This document shows positions 1-6,448 of a DNA stretch of 12,074 nucleotides, in pieces. The stretch is taken from positions 1 through 12,074 of the forward strand of contig JAUVQW010000021.1 in assembly GCA_030597945.1 (NCBI GenBank), written 5' to 3'. The position numbers and the translations under genes were made by a program. The number at the start of each line of letters is the position of its first letter. Position 1 is the stretch's first letter. Under the pieces are notes generated by a model. The model had not been told where the DNA came from and did no database searches. It saw nothing but the letters and a program-made list of their open reading frames with translations. The stretch comes from Actinomycetes bacterium (GTDB lineage Bacteria; Actinomycetota; Aquicultoria; CAJVYJ01).

Positions 1-2
1 AA

Positions 3-623
3 GAGGCGGTAAAGGCATTAGGAGCTGCCGTTAAAGAAGTCAGAGTTTCAAGCGACCTTGAAGATATAGATGGGCTCATTATCCCCGGCGGCGAGTCGAC
101 GACGATCGGCAAATTGCTTTTAAATAATTCACTGATCGAACCAATAAAGGAAAAAGCTAATGCCGGTATGCCAGTATTTGGAACCTGCGCCGGACTGATC
201 GCCATGGCGACGAACATTACTGGTAGCGAAGAATCGCTGCTTGGTCTTATGGATATCAATGTGAAGAGGAATGCTTTTGGCAGGCAGGTCGATAGTTTTG
301 AGGCTGATATTGATATACCGGCTCTTGGAGAAGAAAAGTTTCGTGCCGTATTCATAAGAGCCCCATGGATAGATTCTACCAAAGACAGCGTTCGGGTTAT
401 GGCTACCATAAAGGATGAGAACCAAGACTGTGATAGAATCGTTATGGTCGATCAGGGATCACAGCTAGCATGCGCTTTTCATCCTGAGCTGACTGACGAT
501 TTAAGGATCCATCGTTATTTTTTAGATAAGGCCGGATCCTGGAAGAAAAGATCGATAAGTAAAGGAGAGAGACAAGATGAGTGGCCACTCGAAATGGTCG
601 ACGATCAAGCACAAGAAGGGTAG
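3..623 (+). CDS. pdxT: PdxT, glutaminase subunit of pyridoxal 5'-phosphate synthase (5' partial)
   Basis: This class I glutamine amidotransferase subunit hydrolyses glutamine and passes ammonia to PdxS, which makes pyridoxal 5'-phosphate in the cytosol. The reading frame is open from base 3, so roughly the first 15-20 residues and the start lie outside the window. Visible family marks are the GGES loop (IIPGGESTTIG, residues 29-32 of the part seen), the nucleophile Cys in FGTCAGLI (codon 186-188), and the catalytic His-Glu in CAFHPEL near the C-terminus. The family normally stops soon after the HRYFL segment. Here a charged tail of about 25 residues follows and overlaps yebC by 47 bases in another frame. 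pdxS is expected just upstream but is not in the window. The family assignment is secure; the extended C-terminus is seen in sequence but unverified. Confidence 0.95.
   Translation, partial: EAVKALGAAVKEVRVSSDLEDIDGLIIPGGESTTIGKLLLNNSLIEPIKEKANAGMPVFGTCAGLIAMATNITGSEESLLGLMDINVKRNAFGRQVDSFEADIDIPALGEEKFRAVFIRAPWIDSTKDSVRVMATIKDENQDCDRIVMVDQGSQLACAFHPELTDDLRIHRYFLDKAGSWKKRSISKGERQDEWPLEMVDDQAQEG
562..567 (+). promoter_or_regulatory. Ribosome binding site of yebC, inside pdxT
   Basis: AAGGAG lies 9 bases before the ATG at 577 and fixes the yebC start. It sits inside the last codons of pdxT, so the two genes probably share one mRNA and may be translationally coupled. Confidence 0.8.
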
Positions 624-1326
624 AGAGGACGCAAAAAGAGGAAAACTATTTGCTAAGCTCTCCAGATATATAACCGTCGCCGCCAAGGAAGGCGGAGGCA
701 ATCCTGAGATGAATGCAGCTCTCGCTGCAGCGATCGCCAAAGCTAAAGACTATAATATGCCGACAGATAATATCGATCGGGCGGTAAAAAGGGGAACCGG
801 CGAGATCGAAGGGGTCGTCTATGAACAGATGACTTACGAGGGGTATGGCCCGGACGGCATCGCCGTACTAGTCGAACTGATGACGGATAACAAAAATAGG
901 ACTGCGGCCGAGATAAGGCATATTTTTACTCGATTTAACGGAAAACTTGGGACCTCAGGGTCTGTCGCCTGGATGTTTGAGAGACTTGGGATCATCTTGG
1001 TTCCCAAAGGGGATACCGATGAGGATACCATGCTTGATATGGCCCTGGAGGCCGGAGCGACTGACATGAATTCTGAAGATGATATATACGAGATAATCAC
1101 TGAACCGACCGAGCTAATGGATGTTAGGAAAGGCCTTGAAGAAAAAGGATTGGTGCCGAATTCGGCGGAGCTCAGCATGATACCCAAAAACGCGACCGAA
1201 TTAGATAGTGATCAGGCACGGCGAGTCTTAAAATTTATTGATGCTTTGGAAGAGAATGACGATGTCCAAGAAGTCTACACTAACCTTGATATCCCCGAAG
1301 AACTCCTAATAGAATTGAGCCAGTAG
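577..1326 (+). CDS. yebC: YebC/PmpR/TACO1-family protein
   Basis: This 249-residue protein opens with MSGHSKWSTIKHKKGREDAKRGKLF, the hallmark N-terminus of the YebC family, and has the family's usual length of about 240-250 residues. Members were long annotated as transcriptional regulators (PmpR type). More recent work on bacterial and mitochondrial relatives (TACO1) points to a role in translation, helping ribosomes through difficult peptide sequences. The conserved blocks NMPTDNIDRAVKRGTGE, YEGYGPDGIAVLVE, DNKNRTAAEIRHIF and GTSGSVAWMFE are all present. The start has a good ribosome-binding site, AAGGAG, at 562-567. The gene lies after pdxT, an order common in Actinomycetota and some Firmicutes, but the usual downstream ruvCAB genes are replaced by lysS. 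The family is certain; the exact cellular role is less so. Confidence 0.96.
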   Translation: MSGHSKWSTIKHKKGREDAKRGKLFAKLSRYITVAAKEGGGNPEMNAALAAAIAKAKDYNMPTDNIDRAVKRGTGEIEGVVYEQMTYEGYGPDGIAVLVELMTDNKNRTAAEIRHIFTRFNGKLGTSGSVAWMFERLGIILVPKGDTDEDTMLDMALEAGATDMNSEDDIYEIITEPTELMDVRKGLEEKGLVPNSAELSMIPKNATELDSDQARRVLKFIDALEENDDVQEVYTNLDIPEELLIELSQ

Positions 1327-1349
1327 CTATCAGCGACAACGGAGACAAA

Positions 1350-2840
1350 ATGGAAACTGAAGACTTAAATGAGTTGATGAGCCAGCGCCGCCGTAAGCTG
1401 GAAGAGATGGCTGCCGCCGGAACCGACGCGTTCAAGTCGAATTTTGATCGCTCACATAGCATCGAAGAAATCAAAAAAGAATTCGACGTTGTAGAAACCG
1501 GTGAAAACAGCGGCAAGGATGTTGATACGGCCGGTAGGATAGTCGCCAGGCGTGAGCACGGGAAAGCATCATTTATCGTTATCGATGACGGTTCTTCACA
1601 GATCCAACTCTATTTGACGATCAATAATCTAGGCGAAGATAATTATAGGGAGCTACTGGGCTTCGATATCGGTGATATCATCGGGGTCAGCGGAGAGGTC
1701 TTTAGGACCAGAAGAGGAGAGCTCTCAATCTCCGTTAGAGAATATATTATTCTTACCAAGTCTCTTAGGCCGCTTCCCGAAAAGTGGCATGGCCTTAAAG
1801 ATAAGGAGCTGCGTTATCGGCAAAGATATGTCGATCTGATAGTCAACCCTGAAGTAAAGGAAGTCTTTGCAAAGCGTATCGCCGTCATAAAAGGGATAAG
1901 GGATTATCTGGCGGATAACGGTTTTGTAGAAGTCGACACGCCGATGCTTCAGCCGATCCCCGGGGGTGCGACTGCCAGGCCTTTCATTACATTTCATAAC
2001 GCTTTAGACATGGACATCTATCTTAGGATCGCCCCGGAGCTTTATTTAAAACGTCTGATGGTCGGCGGTTACGATAGGGTGTTTGAGCTGAATCGAAGTT
2101 TTCGAAACGAAGGTATCTCGGTTCGGCATAATCCCGAATTCACTATGCTAGAAGCTTATCAAGCTTATGCGGATTATAACGATATGATGGAACTTACAGA
2201 GGATCTAATAAAAAAATTAGCGCGAGATATTGTCGGCGAAGAGGAATTGGAATACCAGGGGATAAAACTGGATCTGTCCAAGCCGTTTAAGAAAATGACC
2301 ATGCTTGATTCATTAGCTGAGGTCGGCGGTATCGAGGTCTCTTTCGATATGGATATAGACGGATTAAAGTCGTTGGCAAAAGAGAACGAAGTGCACGTAG
2401 ATAAGGGCGACGGGAAAGGCACGATCATTACCGAGCTTTTTGAGAAGCTGGTCGAGGCAAATTTAGAAGAGCCGACTTTTATTTTGGATTATCCAAAAGA
2501 GATCACACCGCTGGCAAAGTCACATCCCGACAACCCGGAACTTGTAGAAAGATTTGAGTTGATAGTCGTCGGAAGAGAGATCGCCAATGCATTTTCTGAG
2601 CTGACCGACCCGCGAGAACAGCGAAAACGTTTTGAAAAGCAGGTGGAAAGAAGAGATGCCGGTGACGAAGAAGCCCAATTTTTTGACGAAGATTATTTAA
2701 GAGCCCTTGAATATGGGCTCCCACCGACCGGAGGACTGGGGATAGGCATTGATAGACTGGTTATGCTTCTAACCGATTCAGCATCGATAAGGGACGTCAT
2801 CTTTTTTCCTCATCTTCGACCGGAAAAGGGAAGAGAGTAA
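1350..2840 (+). CDS. lysS: Lysyl-tRNA synthetase, class II
   Basis: This 496-residue cytosolic enzyme charges tRNA-Lys with lysine using ATP. An N-terminal OB-fold anticodon-binding domain spans about residues 58-140 (AGRIVARREHGKASFIVIDDGS). It is followed by the class II catalytic core. Motif 1 ends in FVEVDTPMLQPIPGGATARPF (about 192-212). Motif 2 is FRNEGISVRHNPEFTMLEAYQAY (251-273). Motif 3 is GGLGIGIDRLVMLL (461-474). The length is typical of bacterial LysS. ATG at 1350 has GGAG at 1341-1344, and the gene starts 23 bases after yebC, so cotranscription with yebC is likely. The end is convergent with the cupredoxin gene, only 12 bases away. No odd residues are visible. Confidence 0.98.
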   Translation: METEDLNELMSQRRRKLEEMAAAGTDAFKSNFDRSHSIEEIKKEFDVVETGENSGKDVDTAGRIVARREHGKASFIVIDDGSSQIQLYLTINNLGEDNYRELLGFDIGDIIGVSGEVFRTRRGELSISVREYIILTKSLRPLPEKWHGLKDKELRYRQRYVDLIVNPEVKEVFAKRIAVIKGIRDYLADNGFVEVDTPMLQPIPGGATARPFITFHNALDMDIYLRIAPELYLKRLMVGGYDRVFELNRSFRNEGISVRHNPEFTMLEAYQAYADYNDMMELTEDLIKKLARDIVGEEELEYQGIKLDLSKPFKKMTMLDSLAEVGGIEVSFDMDIDGLKSLAKENEVHVDKGDGKGTIITELFEKLVEANLEEPTFILDYPKEITPLAKSHPDNPELVERFELIVVGREIANAFSELTDPREQRKRFEKQVERRDAGDEEAQFFDEDYLRALEYGLPPTGGLGIGIDRLVMLLTDSASIRDVIFFPHLRPEKGRE

Positions 2841-2852
2841 CTTAAGGCTATC

Positions 2853-3269
2853 TTACTCTTCTACCTTTATCTCTCCTATCATTCCTCTATCTGCGTGGCC
2901 GGGAACGGTACATAGGACTCCATACGCCCCAGGCTTATCGAATTTGACCTCGAAACTATTAGACTCTCCCGATTGAAGGCGGACTTCCTCATCCAGCCCT
3001 TCGATCGTATATGTATGAAAAGTAGTGCCGTCGTTTTCAATCTTGAAATTAATGGTCTCGCCTTTTTGGATAGTAATATTGCTGGGTGTTATCTTAAACT
3101 CTGATAATTTGATATCGATGGGACTGGCAATATCAGTGCTCTCATCGATGTCCGATTGTTCTTCCGAATTATTGTCTCCGTTATCATCTCCGCTCGAACC
3201 GGCGCAACCGGCTACAAGTACTATGGAAAGTATCGCGATAAAAACGAGCATTAATATTTTTCTAATCAT
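2853..3269 (-). CDS. Secreted lipoprotein cupredoxin (plastocyanin/azurin-like type I copper protein)
   Basis: The 138-residue protein starts with a short basic N-terminus, a hydrophobic helix (residues 5-20) and a lipobox LVAGC. It should therefore be lipidated on Cys22 and anchored to the outside of the membrane. An acidic, Asp/Ser-rich linker (about 23-49) leads to one cupredoxin domain (about 50-138). All four type I copper ligands are present in the expected order: His85 (FHTY), Cys120 (VLCTVPGH), His125 and Met130 (RGMIGEIKV). It probably shuttles electrons or binds copper at the cell surface; its partner is unknown. The minus-strand start has GGAGG (plus-strand 3278-3282) 8 bases upstream. 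It is a single gene, convergent with lysS and divergent from the four-helix-bundle gene. Fold and metal site are secure; the role is open. Confidence 0.9.
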   Translation of the reverse strand: MIRKILMLVFIAILSIVLVAGCAGSSGDDNGDNNSEEQSDIDESTDIASPIDIKLSEFKITPSNITIQKGETINFKIENDGTTFHTYTIEGLDEEVRLQSGESNSFEVKFDKPGAYGVLCTVPGHADRGMIGEIKVEE

Positions 3270-3316
3270 AACTTGTCCCTCCGGATAATCCTTTAGTTTA
3301 AGCTATGATTGTCTAC

Positions 3317-3342
3317 CCATCGGCTCCCAAATGCAAATTTTA
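3317..3342 (-). promoter_or_regulatory. Possible sigma-28/WhiG-type promoter for the cupredoxin gene
   Basis: Read on the minus strand, TAAA (plus 3339-3342) is followed after 14 bases by GCCGATGG (plus 3317-3324), about 48 bases before the start codon. The known consensus is TAAA-N15-GCCGATAA, so the spacing is one base short and the last two -10 bases differ. This is a weak candidate. Confidence 0.3.
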
Positions 3343-3352
3343 AAAAGGTAGC

Positions 3353-3381
3353 TTGCAATTTAAAAATGTTAGGATTAGAAT
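3353..3381 (+). promoter_or_regulatory. Sigma-70-type promoter for the four-helix-bundle gene
   Basis: TTGCAA (3353-3358) and TAGAAT (3376-3381) are separated by 17 bases. The -10 matches 5 of 6 consensus bases and the -35 matches 4 of 6. The predicted start near 3388 falls inside the LexA-type palindrome immediately downstream. Confidence 0.6.
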
Positions 3382-3400
3382 ACGAACAAGTGTTCGTATT
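3379..3400 (+). promoter_or_regulatory. LexA (SOS) box within a perfect palindrome
   Basis: Two perfect 10-base arms, AATACGAACA (3379-3388) and TGTTCGTATT (3391-3400), are separated by AG. The core CGAACAAGTGTTCG (3383-3396) fits the Gram-positive LexA box, CGAAC-N4-GTTCG. It overlaps the -10 by three bases and covers the predicted transcription start, a standard place for repression. The same symmetry could also form an RNA hairpin in the leader. Confidence 0.65.
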
Positions 3401-3416
3401 GAGCGTAAGAGCGTAA
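3401..3416 (+). repeat. 8-bp tandem repeat at the left edge of the four-helix-bundle cassette
   Basis: GAGCGTAA occurs twice in tandem (3401-3408 and 3409-3416). The contained GCGTAAG is the reverse complement of CTTACGC at 3816-3822 beyond the gene, so the cassette is flanked by short inverted repeats. Confidence 0.6.
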
Positions 3417-3427
3417 GGGAGTCTAGG

Positions 3428-3811
3428 ATGAAAAAACCGCACAAACGACTTGATCTTTGGCACAAAAGTATGGATTTTGCTGAAACAATGTATGAGATGA
3501 CGGCCGATTTTCCAGAGCACGAAAAATTTGGCTTGATAAGTCAAATTCGACGAGCGGCTATTTCAATTCCAGCAAACGTTGCAGAAGGTGCTGCAAGAAA
3601 GAGCACTAAAGAATTTATTCAATTTATTCACGTTGCCATGGGATCATGCAGTGAGCTTGATACTCAGTTAGAGCTAGTAAAACGGATCGGCTATATTTCA
3701 TGTGAATACTGGCAAGAAATCGATGAATATCTAAGTAATATTGACTGCATGCTAGTAGGTCTTAGAAATTCATTAAGAATGGATAACAAATCACTTACTG
3801 CTAACGCCTAA
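3428..3811 (+). CDS. Four-helix-bundle protein (S23 / 23S rRNA intervening-sequence protein family)
   Basis: The 127-residue protein matches the small S23/IVP family: LDLWHKSMDFAETMYEMTADFPEHEKFGLISQIRRAAISIPANVAEG, then KEFIQFIHVAMGSCSELDTQLELVKRIGYI. Four helices fill nearly the whole chain. Relatives are encoded inside intervening sequences of 23S rRNA genes or as stand-alone genes, and the fold is shared with Avd of diversity-generating retroelements; the biochemical function is not established. An upstream ATG/TTG extension to about 3353 is open, but conservation begins at MKKPHKRLDLW and AAGGGAG (3415-3421) sits 6 bases before 3428. That start is chosen also because the promoter and LexA box lie upstream. 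The last codons (AAC GCC TAA) form part of a 3' repeat. Here the flanks are protein genes, not 23S rRNA. Confidence 0.88.
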   Translation: MKKPHKRLDLWHKSMDFAETMYEMTADFPEHEKFGLISQIRRAAISIPANVAEGAARKSTKEFIQFIHVAMGSCSELDTQLELVKRIGYISCEYWQEIDEYLSNIDCMLVGLRNSLRMDNKSLTANA

Positions 3812-3829
3812 CGCGCTTACGCCTAACGT
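3802..3829 (+). repeat. Degenerate CTAACGC-type repeats at the right edge of the four-helix-bundle cassette
   Basis: ACGCCTAACG occurs twice (3804-3813 and 3819-3828), with CTTACGC (3816-3822) between and overlapping. The first copy forms the last codons and stop of the four-helix-bundle gene. CTTACGC mirrors GCGTAAG at 3403-3409 and 3411-3417. Confidence 0.6.
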
Positions 3830-3849
3830 CGAAAAAGAAGGGGGAAATC

Positions 3850-5382
3850 GTGCTATCAAAAGTCTACAGCGGCACACTTTTTGGCCTTGATGCCTACGGT
3901 GTAGAGGTAGAGGTCAATCTCGCAAACGGTCTGCCGGCCTTTATCATCGTCGGTCTTCCGGATACTGCTATCCAGGAATCCAAGGAAAGAGTCAGGGCGG
4001 CTATCACTAATTCGGAGTTTGAGTTTCCGCTTAGGCGTCTTACCGTTAATCTGGCGCCGGCAAACGTTAAGAAAGAGGGACCGTCTTTAGATCTCTCAAT
4101 AGCAGTAGGCATTCTTGCTGCTACCGGTCAGCTAAAGAGCGAAGATATGGACCAGTACTGGTTGGTAGGGGAGTTGTCACTAACTGGAGAAGTAAGAAAA
4201 GTCAGCGGCGCCCTCTCACTTGCGATAGCCGCTCGCAAGGCTGGTAAGCGTGGGGTGATACTTCCCAAGGAAAACTGTAGGGAGGCATCCATTGTAGAGG
4301 GTATCGATATAATACCGGTATCGAACTTACTGGAGGTTTCAGAGTTTCTTACCGGCAAAATAGAGATAGAGAGGATTGAAACGGCAAGAGGATCTCTTCT
4401 TGGTAAGGAGAGTAAGTTCAACGTCGATTTTTTAGATATAAAGGGGCAACAACATGCAAAAAGGGCGCTGGAAATAGCGGCGGCAGGCAGCCATAATTCT
4501 TTGATGGTAGGGCCGCCGGGTTCAGGCAAGACCATGTTGGCAAAGAGGATACCGACGATCCTCCCCGAAATGACGATGGATGAAGCGGTCGAGGTCACCA
4601 GAGTATATAGTGTTGCTGGTATGTTGCCAGCCGATAAGACGATCGTAGCTGCCCGCCCTTTCAGGACACCGCATCATACGATCTCTAACGCGGGACTTGC
4701 CGGCGGCGGCCATCATCCTAGGCCGGGAGAGATCAGTTTAAGCCATAGGGGTGTGCTCTTTTTGGATGAATTTACCGAATTTTCAAAAAGTGTTTTACAA
4801 GTTCTTAGGCAACCGCTAGAGGATAAAGAAGTAGTCATCTCAAGGGCAACAAGTACGCTTACATATCCTGCCAGTTTCATGTTGATCGGGGCCATGAACC
4901 CTTGTCCCTGTGGCTATCTTGGCGACAGGTCGAAAGAGTGCCTTTGTCCCACCCATAAAATACAGAATTACAGAAACCGGATATCGGGCCCGCTCCTCGA
5001 TAGAGTCGATATTCAAATAGAGGTGCCAAGACTTAATACCGAGGAGATCATGGGAGGCAAAAAAAGTGAGTGTTCAAAAGCAATAAGAAAAAGAGTTCAG
5101 GCCGCGAGGACAAGGCAGAACTTAAGATTTAAGGATAGTGAAATAACATGTAATGCGGAGATGAATACCCGGGATATAAAAAAATATTGTTCAGTGGATA
5201 AGGGTTCTCTTGAATTCCTGGAGAACGCGATCGAGAAGTTGGGCTTTAGCGCTAGGGCATACGACAGGATTCTCAAAATATCAAGGACGATAGCTGACAT
5301 AGATAGCAGTGAGAATATATCTCTTGGCCACTTGATGGAAGCGGTACAGTACCGCTCTTTGGACCGAAACATCTTGAATTAG
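3850..5382 (+). CDS. comM: ComM/YifB-family AAA+ ATPase (Mg-chelatase-like), DNA branch-migration helicase
   Basis: In natural transformation ComM forms a hexameric ring that drives branch migration, extending strand exchange begun by RecA. This 510-residue protein has the full family layout. An N-terminal Lon-protease-like/ChlI domain (about 1-165, with PAFIIVGLPDTAIQESKERVRAA) is followed by an AAA+ core with Walker A GPPGSGKT (221-228) and Walker B VLFLDE (302-307). A four-cysteine, zinc-binding-like patch (Cys352, 354, 364, 366 in NPCPCGYLGDRSKECLCP) precedes the C-terminal Mg-chelatase helical domain. The GTG start at 3850 has a G-rich ribosome site (AAGGGGG, 3838-3844). It starts 38 bases after the four-helix-bundle gene, so readthrough from that gene's promoter is possible. 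The downstream dprA supports a transformation or recombination role. A complete competence system cannot be judged from this window. Confidence 0.95.
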   Translation: MLSKVYSGTLFGLDAYGVEVEVNLANGLPAFIIVGLPDTAIQESKERVRAAITNSEFEFPLRRLTVNLAPANVKKEGPSLDLSIAVGILAATGQLKSEDMDQYWLVGELSLTGEVRKVSGALSLAIAARKAGKRGVILPKENCREASIVEGIDIIPVSNLLEVSEFLTGKIEIERIETARGSLLGKESKFNVDFLDIKGQQHAKRALEIAAAGSHNSLMVGPPGSGKTMLAKRIPTILPEMTMDEAVEVTRVYSVAGMLPADKTIVAARPFRTPHHTISNAGLAGGGHHPRPGEISLSHRGVLFLDEFTEFSKSVLQVLRQPLEDKEVVISRATSTLTYPASFMLIGAMNPCPCGYLGDRSKECLCPTHKIQNYRNRISGPLLDRVDIQIEVPRLNTEEIMGGKKSECSKAIRKRVQAARTRQNLRFKDSEITCNAEMNTRDIKKYCSVDKGSLEFLENAIEKLGFSARAYDRILKISRTIADIDSSENISLGHLMEAVQYRSLDRNILN

Positions 5383-5415
5383 CAGCATTGATAAGATCAT
5401 TAAAAGGATTGTTAA

Positions 5416-6270
5416 TTGGAAATTCGAAAAATCGTTAAAAAGGATCCGGAATATCCTGATCAGTTAAGCCATATCTACGATCCACCCAAAAGCCTATATC
5501 TAAAGGGGCGAGATCTATCGGACGGCGATTTAAAAATAGCGATCGTCGGCGCCAGGAGATGTACTTCCTATGGCTCATCACTCTCATTTGAGTTAGCGAG
5601 AGACCTTGCAGTTAGCGGTGCGACAATCGTAAGCGGCCTGGCAAGAGGGGTAGACACTGCTGCCCATAGGGGTGCGCTTGACGGCGGCGGCGCTACGATA
5701 GCAGTTCTTGGTTGCGGATTGGGACACATTTATCCTAAGGAGAACAGAGAGCTGCACAAAGACATATCGTTATCTGGGACACTTGTCAGTGAGTATGATA
5801 CTAAAACACTACCGCTTGCTTATCATTTTCCAGCCAGAAATAGGATTATAAGTGGGATATCCGTAGCTGTAATTGTTATAGAGGCGCGTAAAAAGAGCGG
5901 TGCACTAATAACGGCGGATTTTGCAATGGAGCAGGGAAGGGAAGTAATGGCGGTTCCGGGAAATGTAAAAAGTCCCAATAGCTTGGGTTGCCATGAACTT
6001 ATTAAAAATGGCGCTACCATGATCACTGATGTGGACGATATATTCCAAGCACTAGGAATAGAGACAGGTCCGCAAGCGGCAATAAAAGAAGAGCTTTTAG
6101 AAGATGAAATGAAAGTATTAGAAGGCCTGGATTATGAACCCATTATACCGGATAAACTTGCAGTTATCTTGGGCCAATCGATAAACGAACTCCAGCCGAC
6201 GCTCTTAAGTCTGGAGCTGAAGGGTTTCATACGAAAGAGTATTGGTGGAGAGATACTTCGGGTTAATTAG
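5416..6270 (+). CDS. dprA: DprA, DNA-processing protein / RecA loader (short form)
   Basis: DprA binds incoming single-stranded DNA in the cytosol and loads RecA on it. The 284-residue chain has the extended Rossmann fold with family signatures IAIVGARRCTSYG (41-53), VSGLARGVDTAAHRGAL (72-88), VLGCGLGHIYPKENREL (97-113), SEYDTKTLPLAYHFPARNRIISG (125-147) and SGALITADFAMEQGREVMAVPGN (161-183). A short winged-helix (DML1-like) tail follows (about 225-284). The N-terminal SAM-like domain of many DprA proteins is absent. A TAA at 5413-5415 directly precedes the TTG start, so it cannot be longer. AAGGA (5404-5408) sits 7 bases before TTG. It is 33 bases after comM and probably in the same operon. 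Confidence 0.95.
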   Translation: MEIRKIVKKDPEYPDQLSHIYDPPKSLYLKGRDLSDGDLKIAIVGARRCTSYGSSLSFELARDLAVSGATIVSGLARGVDTAAHRGALDGGGATIAVLGCGLGHIYPKENRELHKDISLSGTLVSEYDTKTLPLAYHFPARNRIISGISVAVIVIEARKKSGALITADFAMEQGREVMAVPGNVKSPNSLGCHELIKNGATMITDVDDIFQALGIETGPQAAIKEELLEDEMKVLEGLDYEPIIPDKLAVILGQSINELQPTLLSLELKGFIRKSIGGEILRVN

Positions 6271-6327
6271 AAAGCTTGTAGCAAATCATTTGAATTAGAT
6301 ATAGAATATCAATGATCTTCTAATTAA
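6263..6327 (+). repeat. Inverted repeat in the dprA-xerC gap
   Basis: TTAATTAGAA (6263-6272, covering the dprA stop) is exactly complementary to TTCTAATTAA (6318-6327), with 45 bases between. A further pair, GATCTT (6314-6319) and AAGATC (6334-6339), overlaps it. The stems are AT-rich and no T-run follows, so this is not a convincing terminator. The rest of the 178-base gap holds only the xerC ribosome-binding site. Confidence 0.4.
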
Positions 6328-6448
6328 AGCTATAAGATCGTTTGGCCGAAACTTACGACCAGAGATGAAAAAATAGCATAGTTGAAATATATTTGAAACA
6401 GAGATCCCAGTCTATTCGCAGCATTAGTTATAAAAAGGTGGTAAGAGA

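Noticed and set aside
2834..2859. AGAGTAA / TTACTCT stem between the convergent lysS and cupredoxin stops
   Set aside because: It has only 7 AT-rich pairs with no T-run on either strand; too weak to call a bidirectional terminator.
3353..3427. N-terminal extension of the four-helix-bundle protein
   Set aside because: The extension would overlap the promoter and LexA box, is Arg-rich without family similarity, and a good ribosome-binding site supports 3428.
4630..4637. GCCGATAA inside comM, a perfect sigma-28 -10 element
   Set aside because: No TAAA occurs about 15 bases upstream and it lies in the middle of the coding region.
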